DNA from: Acidobacteriota bacterium
Lineage (GTDB): Bacteria > Actinomycetota > Acidimicrobiia > Acidimicrobiales > Microtrichaceae
Direction of reading: 5' to 3'
DNA length: 64,000 nt
Assembly (NCBI GenBank): GCA_003577145.1
Contig: QEUP01000006.1
Span: 63,864 to 127,863 of the forward strand
In this document: positions 36,210-44,925 of the stretch, in pieces
Numbering within the stretch: the first letter of the stretch is position 1
Layout of the letters: every line of letters starts with the position of its first letter
Notes under the pieces: generated by a model
Told to the model about the DNA's origin: nothing
The model's input: only the letters and a program-made list of their open reading frames with translations
Database searches by the model: none
Program-made: the position numbers and the translations under genes

Positions 36210-37497
36210 ACAGACGATCGATCACCCGCTCGCGACCCATCAGCTCGAGGGGTTCGAACAGCGGGGGACCGACGGCGCGGCCGGTCACCGCAACGCGGAT
36301 CGCAACCTGGATCTTCTTCTTGCCGACGCCCAGCTCCTCCCTGAGCGCCTCGACGAGACGGTTGGTGGCTTCGTGGATCTCGTGGGCGGTCCACTCGACC
36401 TTCCCGTAGCAGGCGATGGTCGCGTCGAGGACCTCGGCGACGTGCGGTGTGGCGAGCATCGCCTTGTCCCAGGTCTCGTGATCGAAGTGGGGCTCGTCGA
36501 GGAAGAGGAAGTCCACGTAGTCGGGTACCTCGTCGAGTCGCTTGACACGCTCTTTGACCAACGGCGCGATGCGCTCGAAGAGCGCCGGCTCGAAGCTCTC
36601 CTTCCCCCAGGGGCCGGCCTCGAGCCAGGGCTCGCATCGCTTGGTGAACTCGTCGACGGACAGCTCACGGATGTACTCGCCGTTGAAATGAGTCAGCTTC
36701 TTGACGTCGAAGAACGCGGGTGCCTTGGTGACGTCCTCCAGCCTGAACATCTCCATGATCTCGCCGATCGGTCGGATCTCGACACCGTCGGGTGCGCCCC
36801 AACCGAGCAACGCCAGGTAGTTCGCCATGGCCTCGGCCAGGAAGCCGCGCGCGCGATAGTCGCCGACAGAGACGTCGTCGCGCCGCTTCGACAGCTTCTG
36901 GCGCTGCTCGTTGACGATGAGTGGGAGGTGGGCGAACACCGGCCGATCGGTCAACCCGAGAGCCTCACGGATCAAGATGACCTTCGGGGTGATGTTGATG
37001 AGGTCCTCGCCTCTCACGACGTGGGTTATGCCCATCTCGGAGTCGTCGACCGCGTTGGCTACGAAGAACATCGGTGAGCCGTCGGAGCGCCGGATCACGA
37101 AGTCCTCGAGTTTGTCGTGCTCGAAGGTCACCTCGCCACGGATGACGTCGCGGAACGTCGTGGCCCCGGTGTCGGGGATCCTGAAGCGCACCGCCCCTTC
37201 GTCGTGGTAGGCGTCGCCGCTCGCCAGCAACTGCTCGATGGCGTCCTGGTAGAGGTCGACACGAGCTGACTGGTACACAGGCTCGCCGTCCCAGTCGATC
37301 CCGAGCCAGGCGAGAGTCTCGAAGATGACCTCGACGAGCTCCGGGCGCGATCGCTCGACGTCGGTGTCCTCGATCCTCAGCAACATCTCTCCGCCGTTGC
37401 GGCGGGCGAAGAGCCAGTTGAACAGAGCTGTCCGGGCGCCACCGATGTGCAAGTACCCGGTGGGCGCGGGAGCGAAGCGGACTCGGGGGGCAAGCAC
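36187..37497 (-). CDS. gltX: glutamyl-tRNA synthetase
   Basis: Charges tRNA-Glu with glutamate; in most actinobacteria the enzyme is non-discriminating and also charges tRNA-Gln for GatCAB. 436 residues, somewhat shorter than the usual 470-500, mainly at the C-terminal anticodon-binding end. HIGH motif is HIGG (about residue 17), KMSKS is KLSKR (about 213). VRFAPAPTGYLHIGGARTAL is typical. GTG 37497 starts the conserved fold; the frame is open to 37572 but with no similarity. tRNA-Glu and tRNA-Gln lie 0.7-0.9 kb downstream on the same strand. Confidence 0.93.
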   Translation of the reverse strand: MLAPRVRFAPAPTGYLHIGGARTALFNWLFARRNGGEMLLRIEDTDVERSRPELVEVIFETLAWLGIDWDGEPVYQSARVDLYQDAIEQLLASGDAYHDEGAVRFRIPDTGATTFRDVIRGEVTFEHDKLEDFVIRRSDGSPMFFVANAVDDSEMGITHVVRGEDLINITPKVILIREALGLTDRPVFAHLPLIVNEQRQKLSKRRDDVSVGDYRARGFLAEAMANYLALLGWGAPDGVEIRPIGEIMEMFRLEDVTKAPAFFDVKKLTHFNGEYIRELSVDEFTKRCEPWLEAGPWGKESFEPALFERIAPLVKERVKRLDEVPDYVDFLFLDEPHFDHETWDKAMLATPHVAEVLDATIACYGKVEWTAHEIHEATNRLVEALREELGVGKKKIQVAIRVAVTGRAVGPPLFEPLELMGRERVIDRLCAARARV

Positions 37498-37652
37498 GAT
37501 GCTAAGGCTAGTTGCGGACCCGCCGACGGAATACCCACAGTGGTACCGAGGCATGATTCGGGCTGGTGGCATCTAGGCTGGCCACATCGGGCGGTTTGCC
37601 CGGCGGCGGTCGCTGGAGACACTGGTGACACCGGAGACGAGGTCGTGCGACG

Positions 37653-38576
37653 TTGTTGAACGGGGCTTTCAAGAGGATCGCAGCCATCGTGGTCGCCGTG
37701 GCCGCCGTGGCGGTGGGCATGCTGGTCCTCACCGCGTCGGGAGGCCGGAGCGAGCTGGTCACCGGCAGCGCGCCGGTCGCCGAGGACTACCGGACCCAGG
37801 GGTTGTGGGAGCTGCAGCGCGAGGTCCCTGTCCGTGGCGCGTGGGCCGTCGAGGTGGCCACCGCGACAGTGCCGATGGTCGTCGCCTACGAGCAGGTGCC
37901 CGACCCCGACTTCGAGCCATCCGAGGCGGTGATCGACGAGCGCAGTGAATCCGAGATCGACCGCTCCTCGGTGGAGCACCCCGAGAACCCTTCTGCACCG
38001 CCTGTCCCCCGCGAGGGATACGCCTCGGCCGTGAGCCGCAAGGTCGACGGCGGATGGGAGTTCGACAACCCGACCTACTTCGGCAACCCGCTCACGTTCC
38101 TCGTCAACGAGAACCACGGCGAATGGCTCAAAGTCGTGCTGCCCGTCAGGCCGAACGAGACGGAGGGATGGATCCGGGCCGCAGACGTCACCCTCAGCAG
38201 CCACGACTTCCATGCCAAGCTGACGCTGTCTCAGCACCGTCTCGAGGTCTACCAGGACGATCAGCTGATCGCGAGCACCGGCGTGGTCGCCGGCAAGGCT
38301 TCGACGCCGACCCCGCTCGGACGCTATTTCATCACGGACAAGGTCCCCAAGAACGCCGGCGGAGCCTACGGTCCGTGGATCCTCAGCCTCAACGGGTTCT
38401 CCGAGACGCTCAACGAGTTCAACGGCGGGATCCCCGTGATCGCCATGCACGGTACGAACCAACCCGAACTGATAGGGAGCGACGCGTCCAACGGCTGCAT
38501 CCGGATGCCGAACGACGTGGTCGAACTGCTGGCCAACACCGTCCCGCTCGGCACGCCGGTGGAGATCTACGCCTGA
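37653..38576 (+). CDS. exported L,D-transpeptidase (YkuD)
   Basis: Makes 3-3 cross-links in peptidoglycan or anchors proteins to it, outside the membrane. The 307-residue protein starts with a single hydrophobic anchor (RIAAIVVAVAAVAVGMLVL, about 8-26), a long linker with an SH3-like segment (about 130-175), then the YkuD domain with His266 in HGTNQPELIG and catalytic Cys282 in SNGCIRMPNDV. The start is TTG 37653 or TTG 37656, behind a distant GGAG. It is read away from gltX. A terminator hairpin follows. 3-3 cross-linking is common in cell walls of arabinogalactan-bearing actinobacteria. Confidence 0.88.
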   Translation: MLNGAFKRIAAIVVAVAAVAVGMLVLTASGGRSELVTGSAPVAEDYRTQGLWELQREVPVRGAWAVEVATATVPMVVAYEQVPDPDFEPSEAVIDERSESEIDRSSVEHPENPSAPPVPREGYASAVSRKVDGGWEFDNPTYFGNPLTFLVNENHGEWLKVVLPVRPNETEGWIRAADVTLSSHDFHAKLTLSQHRLEVYQDDQLIASTGVVAGKASTPTPLGRYFITDKVPKNAGGAYGPWILSLNGFSETLNEFNGGIPVIAMHGTNQPELIGSDASNGCIRMPNDVVELLANTVPLGTPVEIYA

Positions 38577-38594
38577 TCCCTGCTCGGCACCGGA

Positions 38595-38615
38595 GCCGGG
38601 TGGGTCGCACCCGGC
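38595..38615. terminator. 8-bp hairpin between converging genes
   Basis: GCCGGGTG, loop GGTCG, CACCCGGC. It stands 18 bases after the L,D-transpeptidase stop and 12 before the stop of the minus-strand gene, so it could end both transcripts. No T tract. Confidence 0.55.
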
Positions 38616-38627
38616 GAACCCGGGAGC

Positions 38628-39152
38628 TCAACCGAGCGACAGCAGCGAGCCCCAGTCCGCCGAGTGAGCGCGGGTCACCTCGGAGCTGCCGAGACGCAGT
38701 GTCGGCTCCGGCACTGCGGCGGCGATCCGCCTCCGCTCCATGTAGTGATGGGGGTTGGCGACTCCCTCGAACATCCTCCGCCGGACAGCGACAAGCTCGT
38801 CGGGTGGCTCCTCGTCGAGGAAGCCCCACACTGTGACGGCAACGGTGAGGTCATGGATCACGGGTGCCCGCCCGAAGATCGAAGCCCGCTTGAGCGCCAC
38901 CTCCGCACAGCCGGCGATCACGTCCCCGAGGTTCTCGCCGGGGTACAGCTCCAGCCGGTCGCCGAGGTCGCGCGCGAGGCGTAGCACGTAGCCCTGATCC
39001 GGTCCCTGGCTCCCGAACCCGGGGCCTTCCGGCTGGTGGTGATCGATCTCGCCCGGTCGGTGCGGCACCCACGAACCCGGCCGGCGGGGTGGGGACTCGT
39101 AACCGCGCAGCACCTGGCCGGGTTCGACTCGGACATGTTCGGGCGCCGCCAC
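38628..39152 (-). CDS. hypothetical protein, 174 residues
   Basis: Starts at GTG 39152. Features are a Pro/His-rich front (residues 1-50: WVPHRPGEIDHHQPEGPGFG) and a mixed helical rear containing LELYPGENLGDVIAGCAEVALKRA. No signal peptide or known motif. Codon use is like its neighbours, and the frame spans nearly the whole interval up to the converging L,D-transpeptidase. Function unknown. Confidence 0.6.
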   Translation of the reverse strand: MAAPEHVRVEPGQVLRGYESPPRRPGSWVPHRPGEIDHHQPEGPGFGSQGPDQGYVLRLARDLGDRLELYPGENLGDVIAGCAEVALKRASIFGRAPVIHDLTVAVTVWGFLDEEPPDELVAVRRRMFEGVANPHHYMERRRIAAAVPEPTLRLGSSEVTRAHSADWGSLLSLG

Positions 39153-39342
39153 GCCCTCACACTAGCCACCTCGACCTCGAAGACGAGTCAGCGGGTAGAT
39201 CCGGAAGTCGTGTGGGCGATCCGGTGTCGTTTCCAGGACCAACCCCTCGGCGTTGCCGGCCGGTCACAGCGTTGCCTGCATGACTCCCTGGGGACCAAGC
39301 AGCTTGTTCCACCCCGGTTGTCGATGGCTCCTGCGCAAGCAC

Positions 39343-40074
39343 CTAGGCCGACGCCTCGGCGCCGGGGACCGGTCGCATCACGTAGCGGCTGGTCGGGATG
39401 ACCTCGATCGAAGCCAGATCCACGAATCGGCCGACGCTGTGGAGCATCCGCTGGCGATGGCGGTCGAGGCGCTCGTCGTCGCCGACCGCATCGAAGAACG
39501 CGTGAGGGTCGGTCATTGCATCTGCTGGGAACGCCTCCTCGACGATGGCGTCCCATGGCGCGGCACCGGCGGTGAGGATCCGGACAACGACGTTCTGGAC
39601 ATAGAGGAAGGTGCTCTGGGTGTCGAGTGCGACGCCGGTGTGGTCGTTCAACCAGATGTCGAGCCACTCGGTCTCCGGGAGGTCCTCCCGTCGCCGGAGG
39701 AAGGCGAGCTGGGCGAAGCCGGTGGAGCGCGCGCCAGGCTCAGCAGGGAAGCGGGTGTTGGGCAGCGGCGTCGACTCGGTGACCAGATATGCCGCAGCAG
39801 CGTCGGCCACGGTTGCGATCGCGTCGTCGACGGGCCGGCGGAAACGGATCGTCGCGCTGTCGACCCAGACCGACACGACCGCGTCGGCGGGTCGCTCCGA
39901 GGTGGTGATCCGCAACCCCGCGGCGGGTGCGACCGCCGCATCGGCCACGTTCACCTGCACACCGTGTACGCCGGCGTCGAGCAGCCGACCGGTGACCTCT
40001 CCACACAGCCGGTCCCGCATCTCGTCGGTGGTCACACCTGGTTGGTGGGTGAGGGTGTAGACGACCTTCTCCAC
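39343..40074 (-). CDS. EthD-like dimeric alpha-beta barrel protein
   Basis: A 243-residue protein with two ferredoxin-like halves of EthD/Dabb type. The first starts at MEKVVYTLTHQPGVTTDEMRDRL; the second contains FLRRREDLPETEWLDIWLNDHTGVALD, the pattern usually written as RRxxLsxeeFxxyWxxxHxxl. EthD-domain proteins often support degradation of ethers or polyketide cyclisation, but no substrate is evident here. It lies between an unknown gene and the TetR regulator at 40125 on the same strand, with gaps of about 50 and 190 bases, so co-expression is possible. Confidence 0.7.
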   Translation of the reverse strand: MEKVVYTLTHQPGVTTDEMRDRLCGEVTGRLLDAGVHGVQVNVADAAVAPAAGLRITTSERPADAVVSVWVDSATIRFRRPVDDAIATVADAAAAYLVTESTPLPNTRFPAEPGARSTGFAQLAFLRRREDLPETEWLDIWLNDHTGVALDTQSTFLYVQNVVVRILTAGAAPWDAIVEEAFPADAMTDPHAFFDAVGDDERLDRHRQRMLHSVGRFVDLASIEVIPTSRYVMRPVPGAEASA

Positions 40075-40124
40075 GGACGAGAAGCTAGTCCCCGGGGACT
40101 TCGGCCGAGCCGACTCGGATGGCG

Positions 40125-40739
40125 CTACGCGTCAGGCGCAGCGAGCGAGAGCTTGCGCGTCACCGTGTCGAACAGCTCCTCGGCCGGCGGCCAGGGCAAC
40201 AGGGGATGGGTGATGCGCAGGTCGACGATCCCGTGGATCCATGTCCAGAGCTCGACTGCCAGGCGGAAGGCATCGTCTTCGGCGGGCGCGCCGGCGTCGA
40301 GGCAGGCCTGGACCGCTTCTACGAGCTTCTCGAAGGAGCTGTAACCGACCAGCACACCCTTGTCGTCGAGCGGCGCAGGATTGGAGAAGAGCACCCGATA
40401 GTGCCCGTGCCCCGCCATGGCGTACTCGAGGTAGGCCCGGCCACGCCGCCAGAGGGCGTCGAAGGCGTCGGTGGCCGCTGCTGCGGCCTCGTCGAGCGCC
40501 AGTTCGAACTCGTTGAAGCAGGCCTCGATCGCCGCGCGCAGCAGATCCTCACGGTCCTCGAAGTGGCGGTAGACCGCGGTGGGTGACACCCCCACCCGAC
40601 GGGCGACGGCGCGGACCGACACGTCGGCCGGATCGTCGGTCTCGGCCAGCAACTCGATGGTGGCTTCGACGAGCTCTTCGCGCAGCCGCTCGCCTTGGCC
40701 CCGGGGGTATCGCTGCCGCTGCGGTGTGTCGGACGTCAT
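40125..40739 (-). CDS. TetR-family regulator divergent from an MmpL transporter gene
   Basis: A 204-residue repressor with the HTH around residues 22-65 (ATIELLAETDDPADVSVRAVARRVGVSPTAVYRHFEDREDLL, split here for length). ATG 40739 is the conserved-fold start; the frame stays open to 41117 but those extra residues are a shadow of the MmpL gene. The intergenic inverted repeat at 40778-40811 is a likely operator, so it probably represses the transporter and itself. Ligand unknown; such pairs usually respond to a lipid or drug. Confidence 0.85.
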   Translation of the reverse strand: MTSDTPQRQRYPRGQGERLREELVEATIELLAETDDPADVSVRAVARRVGVSPTAVYRHFEDREDLLRAAIEACFNEFELALDEAAAAATDAFDALWRRGRAYLEYAMAGHGHYRVLFSNPAPLDDKGVLVGYSSFEKLVEAVQACLDAGAPAEDDAFRLAVELWTWIHGIVDLRITHPLLPWPPAEELFDTVTRKLSLAAPDA

Positions 40740-40777
40740 GTTGACCTGGAGCGCTCGATGGAAGATGTTACCACTAC

Positions 40778-40811
40778 AAGTTAACGGCCGTGAATGTACG
40801 CCCGTTAACTT
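40778..40811. promoter_or_regulatory. 10-bp inverted repeat between tetR and mmpL, likely operator
   Basis: AAGTTAACGG and its reverse complement CCGTTAACTT, 14 bases apart. Each arm contains GTTAAC, itself palindromic. It lies 39-72 bases from the TetR start and 37-70 from the transporter start, the usual place for a TetR site controlling both. Confidence 0.65.
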
Positions 40812-40847
40812 ACGCCGTGTGCGGCCATGTGATCTCAGGGGGAGCCG

Positions 40848-43148
40848 ATGTTCACCACACTCGGGCGCTTCGTCGTCGGGCGGCGGCGCTTGGTCCTCGC
40901 CCTCAGCCTCGCGGCGCTGATCGCTGCCGGCTACCTCGGCAGCGGCGTTTTCGGCCGGCTCTCCGCTGGAGGGTTCGATGATCCCGCAGCCGAATCGTCC
41001 CGCGCGGCGGCGGTACTCGCCGAGGAGTTCGACACCGGGACACCCAACGTGGTCATGCTCGTGGATGCCGGTCACGGCGCCGGCGCCGGCGAGTCGGCCG
41101 CGGCAACCGGCGAGCACTTCGCAGTCGACGACCCTGCGGTTGTCGCCGAAGGGTTGTCGCTCACCGAGGAACTGGCCGCCCGTGAGGGGATCGGCGAGGC
41201 GTTCTCCTACTGGTCGATGTTCTCAGCTCCTCCGCTGCGGTCGACCGACGGGTCCATCGCGCTGGTGCTCGCCCGCCTCGAAGGTGACGACGACGCGGTC
41301 GCCGGTGCCATCGAGGAACTCGAGGAGGACTTCGAAGTCGAGTGGGGCTCCTTTGCGGTGACGGTCACCGGGACAGCCGAGATATTCGACGAGGTCTCCC
41401 ATACGATCGAAGAGGACCTCACCACCGCCGAGGCGATAGCCGTGCCGATCACGCTGGCGCTGCTGATCGTTGTCTTCGGCGGGATCGTGGCGGCGGTGCT
41501 TCCCGTCGCTGTCGGCGTGGTCGCCATCGTCGGCGCCCTCATGGTGCTATGGGCGATCACCGGCTTCACCGATGTCTCGGTCTTCTCCATCAACCTCGTC
41601 ACGGCGATGGGCCTCGGGCTGGCGATCGACTACAGCCTGTTCATCGTCTCCCGATTCCGGGAGGAGATGAGCTCGGGAAAGTCAGCCAACCAGGCCGTCG
41701 TCCGCACGATCGAGACAGCCGGTCGCACCGTCGCCTTCAGCGCTGTGACGGTCGCGGTCTCGCTGTCGGCGCTGCTGATCTTCCCGCTCTACTTCCTGCG
41801 GTCGTTCGCATACGCCGGCATCGGGGTGATCCTCGTCGCGATGTGCGCCAGCATCATCACCCTGCCGGCACTGTTGGCGATGCTCGGCCCACGGGTCGAC
41901 GCGCTGAAGTTGTGGCGACGCCGGGACAAGCCGGTCGGCGAGGGCCTCTGGCACCGCGTTGCCACCTCCGTCATGCGACGACCGGTTTCGGTCGCTGCGG
42001 GCACGACCGCCATGCTGCTGCTGCTCGGGCTGCCGTTCCTGCGCATCGAGTTCGGTACGCCCGATCAGCGCGTCCTGCCCGAGGACAACCCGTCTCGCCA
42101 GGCGGTCGAGCTCGCCGGAGCCGAGTTCGACTCCGATGAAGCCAATGCCTTCCCTGTCGTCGCGCCCACCATCGGTGACACCAGCGAGCACGCCGAGGAG
42201 ATCGGCGGGTATGCCGCGACCTTGTCGTCACTGGACGGTGTGACCCGCGTCGACGCGAGCACAGGACGTTACATCGACGGCGAACTCGTGCTACCACCCG
42301 ATCCCTCGCTCAGCCGTCAGGTGAACGGCGACGGAGTGTGGTTCAACGTCGTGCCCGACATGGAGCCGGTTTCAGCCGAGGGTGAAGCGCTGGTCAGCGA
42401 GATCCGTGCTCTCGACACGTCGTTCGACGTGCTGGTCGGCGGCCGCTCGGCGGAGCTCGTCGACAGCAAGGCAGCCATCTTCTCGCTCGTCCCCTGGGCT
42501 GCGGGCGCCATCGGCCTCGCCACCATCTGCCTGCTCTTCCTCATGACCGGCAGCGTGCTGGTCCCGGTGAAGGCGATCGTGTTGAACCTGCTCAGCCTCA
42601 CCGCCACCTTCGGCGCCATCGTGTGGATCTTCCAGGACGGCAACGGCTCCGGCATCTTGGATTTCAGTGCCACCGGCTTCACCGACACGACAACGCCCAT
42701 CCTCATGTTCTGCATCGCCTTCGGGCTGTCGATGGACTACGAGGTCTTCCTGCTGTCCCGGATCAAGGAGGAGTACGACCGTACCGGCGACAACACCGCG
42801 TCGGTGGCGCTGGGACTCGAGCGAACCGGCCGAATCGTCACAGCCGCCGCGCTATTGCTCTCGGTGACGTTCCTCGCCTTCGCCACCAGCGACATCACCT
42901 TCATCAAGCTGTTCGGCCTCGGTCTCGCCATAGCGGTCCTCGTCGATGCGTTCCTGGTGAGAGCTACCTTGGTGCCCGCCTTCATGCACCTGGCCGGTAC
43001 CGCCAACTGGTGGGCACCCGGCCCCCTCCGCCGCCTCCACGAACGCATCGGGATCGCCGAAGCGCCCGACCCCGGACCTGCTCGAGCCTCCGTGGACTTG
43101 AACGCGGCCCACCCGAGTGGACGCAACGAACTCGAGCCGGTCTGCTGA
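40848..43148 (+). CDS. MmpL/RND-family lipid or drug transporter
   Basis: A 766-residue RND pump. Two similar halves each have an exposed loop and a cluster of helices: FTTLGRFVVGRRRLVLALSL at the start, then a periplasmic loop; ITLALLIVVFGGIVAAVLPV begins the first bundle, with the proton-relay GLGLAIDYSLFIVSRFREEM, and the second bundle ends in AFGLSMDYEVFLLSRIKEEY. The GLxxDY motifs around residues 262 and 625 are characteristic. GGGGGAG precedes ATG 40848. Size is smaller than mycobacterial MmpL3 (no long tail). Under the control of the divergent TetR. Likely exports a lipid or hydrophobic drug. Confidence 0.88.
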   Translation: MFTTLGRFVVGRRRLVLALSLAALIAAGYLGSGVFGRLSAGGFDDPAAESSRAAAVLAEEFDTGTPNVVMLVDAGHGAGAGESAAATGEHFAVDDPAVVAEGLSLTEELAAREGIGEAFSYWSMFSAPPLRSTDGSIALVLARLEGDDDAVAGAIEELEEDFEVEWGSFAVTVTGTAEIFDEVSHTIEEDLTTAEAIAVPITLALLIVVFGGIVAAVLPVAVGVVAIVGALMVLWAITGFTDVSVFSINLVTAMGLGLAIDYSLFIVSRFREEMSSGKSANQAVVRTIETAGRTVAFSAVTVAVSLSALLIFPLYFLRSFAYAGIGVILVAMCASIITLPALLAMLGPRVDALKLWRRRDKPVGEGLWHRVATSVMRRPVSVAAGTTAMLLLLGLPFLRIEFGTPDQRVLPEDNPSRQAVELAGAEFDSDEANAFPVVAPTIGDTSEHAEEIGGYAATLSSLDGVTRVDASTGRYIDGELVLPPDPSLSRQVNGDGVWFNVVPDMEPVSAEGEALVSEIRALDTSFDVLVGGRSAELVDSKAAIFSLVPWAAGAIGLATICLLFLMTGSVLVPVKAIVLNLLSLTATFGAIVWIFQDGNGSGILDFSATGFTDTTTPILMFCIAFGLSMDYEVFLLSRIKEEYDRTGDNTASVALGLERTGRIVTAAALLLSVTFLAFATSDITFIKLFGLGLAIAVLVDAFLVRATLVPAFMHLAGTANWWAPGPLRRLHERIGIAEAPDPGPARASVDLNAAHPSGRNELEPVC

Positions 43149-43269
43149 TCGCGGTGCCCCGGGCGCGGCGCGCCGGCCCACTGCGGTCGGGCTCGGTTCC
43201 GAGGAGATCCGAATGCCGCCGCGCCTGCGTCACTTCACCGCTCGGCTCGAGCTGTTTGGCCCGAACGGC

Positions 43270-43794
43270 TCAGCGAACCGGGCAGTGGGTGCACAGCACG
43301 GTGTGCTCCTCGCCGACAACGATGGACTGAGCCAGCGCGACGAGCGCCTCGGCGGTCTCGAGCTGCAGCTCGGGGAGCTCGTCGGGACCGAACCACCGAG
43401 CTTCGACGATCTCGGCCGAGCGCGGTCGCACCCCGTTGGCATCGCTCCCCTCCGCCGGGCGGGCGCGGAACACGACATCAACGCGGCGGGGGTACGGGTC
43501 GACGACCACAGCCGGCTGACCCACCAGGTCGATGCGTATGTCCACCTCCTCGCTCACCTCGCGCTTGGCGGCCACCGCGGGCTCCTCGTGCTTCTTGAGC
43601 AAGCCTCCGGGAGTGCCCCAGCGGTTGCGGTAGGCATGGCGGACCAGCAGCACCGCCCCATCGTCACGTTCGATTATGCAGATGGAGCCGACGGTGAACG
43701 AGGGCGTGATCATGCGGACGACCCGGCGTCTGTTGGTCACCGACAAGCGCTGGAAGATCCGCAACAGGAAACGGTGTACAGCCCGGACCACCAT
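43270..43794 (-). CDS. NUDIX hydrolase
   Basis: 174 residues. The box GGLLKKHEEPAVAAKREVSEEVDI matches Gx5Ex7REUxEExGU, so it cleaves a nucleoside-diphosphate-linked substrate with a divalent metal; the Glu pair lies around residues 79-80. A 30-residue basic front end may attach to the membrane (HRFLLRIFQRLSVTNRRRVV). Substrate not predictable. The 50-bp terminator element stands upstream on this strand, separating it from the IMPase gene. Confidence 0.82.
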   Translation of the reverse strand: MVVRAVHRFLLRIFQRLSVTNRRRVVRMITPSFTVGSICIIERDDGAVLLVRHAYRNRWGTPGGLLKKHEEPAVAAKREVSEEVDIRIDLVGQPAVVVDPYPRRVDVVFRARPAEGSDANGVRPRSAEIVEARWFGPDELPELQLETAEALVALAQSIVVGEEHTVLCTHCPVR

Positions 43795-43846
43795 GCCAGC
43801 TTAAGAGCGTCCGCCGAGACGTGGCGCTCCAAACTCACCCCCACTG

Positions 43847-43896
43847 GTTCTGTGAACCGAAAAGGCCCCTATAGGGGCCACGCGCGTTCACAAAAC
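43847..43896. repeat. copy B of the identical 50-bp nested-palindrome element
   Basis: All 50 bases match 15534-15583, in the same orientation. It includes the TGA stop of the IMPase gene (43888-43890), so the last bases of that gene belong to the element. Inner palindrome 43864-43879; on the minus strand it is followed by TTTT. Confidence 0.9.
43864..43879 (-). terminator. intrinsic terminator of the IMPase gene
   Basis: GGCCCC-TATA-GGGGCC then TTTT on the minus strand, 8 bases beyond the IMPase stop codon. Same core as at 15551-15566. Confidence 0.75.
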
Positions 43897-44640
43897 GGGC
43901 TCTCCTGACCTGGCGCGCGCGAGGGCACCCTGGAGCTGGGCAGTCGATGCTGCCACCAGCGATCGCCGGCAGTCCGTGCTCAGCTCCAGCAGCGGCTCTT
44001 GCCGCAGGTCCGCTACCACGCCTCCCGCCTCCGACAGGACCAGCATCCCGCCCGAGTAGTCCCACAGCCCCAACCCGTCAGGCGAGCAGTCCACGTACCC
44101 GTCGACGGAGCCGTCGGCGACGGCACACAGATCGAGGGCCGCAGCTCCCAGCGAACGGTACTGCGCCCAACCCCAGTGGCGGTCGGGCAAGCCGTTGACC
44201 ACCACGAGCGCTTGGCCCAGCTCCGTCGCCGACGAAACCGAGATCGTCCGGCCGTCCCTCCTGGCTCCCCCACCGCGTGTCGCCTCGTAGGTCACGCCGG
44301 TGGCCTGATTGACCACCACCGCAGCCAGCGGCCCGTCGGCGTCCACCGCACAGAGGCTGGTGGCATACCAGGGCAGGCGGCGCGCGGCGTTGGTGGAGCC
44401 GTCGAGAGGGTCGATGATCACGACGATTCGCCGGCCTGGGTCACGCAGGCCTGACTCCTCGCTCAAGATGCCGACACCTGCGGGCGCCAGGACCTCGAGG
44501 GCTGCCGCGTCGGCCGCCAGGTCGCTCCAGTGCTGGCCTTCGGTAGTGCCCGCCAGGCCCCAGTCGTCGAGGTCTCCCAGCGCCTCGGCGATCGCCTGAG
44601 CGCAAGCCTTGAGCAACTCGAGAACGGCGATGACTTCCAC
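43888..44640 (-). CDS. inositol monophosphatase-family phosphatase
   Basis: 250 residues. Metal motifs of the family are all present: EESG (about residue 65), DPLDGSTNAARRLPWY (about 80) and the C-terminal WDYSGGMLVLSEAGGVV. Hydrolyses inositol phosphate, histidinol phosphate or fructose bisphosphate-like sugars. GTG 44640 begins at VEVIAVLELLKACAQAIAEA. The frame is open to 45096, but those residues come from the neighbouring gene and a repeated region. Its stop lies inside the 50-bp element. Confidence 0.85.
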   Translation of the reverse strand: MEVIAVLELLKACAQAIAEALGDLDDWGLAGTTEGQHWSDLAADAAALEVLAPAGVGILSEESGLRDPGRRIVVIIDPLDGSTNAARRLPWYATSLCAVDADGPLAAVVVNQATGVTYEATRGGGARRDGRTISVSSATELGQALVVVNGLPDRHWGWAQYRSLGAAALDLCAVADGSVDGYVDCSPDGLGLWDYSGGMLVLSEAGGVVADLRQEPLLELSTDCRRSLVAASTAQLQGALARARSGEPVL

Positions 44641-44693
44641 GAAGCCAGCACCGTAGCCCGCAGGGATCGGCAGGCACGAGGCGTGACCGGTGA

Positions 44694-44796
44694 GGGGTTC
44701 GAGGCGACGAGCGGGGAGTCCAACGGGGCAATGCCCTGAACTGGTGAACTGGGTCAGAGCGGGGGGTTCGAGGCGACGAGCGGGGAGTCCAACGGG
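44694..44796 (+). repeat. 34-bp direct repeat, two copies 69 bp apart
   Basis: GGGGTTCGAGGCGACGAGCG and the following 14 bases occur at 44694-44727 and 44763-44796, identical over 34 bases, with related continuations (GCAATGCCCTG versus CATGCCCTG). Located between the IMPase start and the next gene. A recombination scar, protein-binding iteron or remnant of a mobile element is possible. Confidence 0.75.
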
Positions 44797-44925
44797 CATG
44801 CCCTGGCGGGCCGACAAGCAGGCGGCGAGACGAGCTCTTCGCTGCCACCAGCTCGGCCTGTCGTCGCAGCCTGTCATGATCGGACGTGGCAGGCTGTTGG
44901 CGTTCGACGAGAGGAGTGGCGCCGC

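Noticed and set aside
44641..44925. Insertion sequence or attachment site built from the 34-bp repeat
   Set aside because: No transposase, integrase, tRNA half-site or target duplication is present around the repeats.
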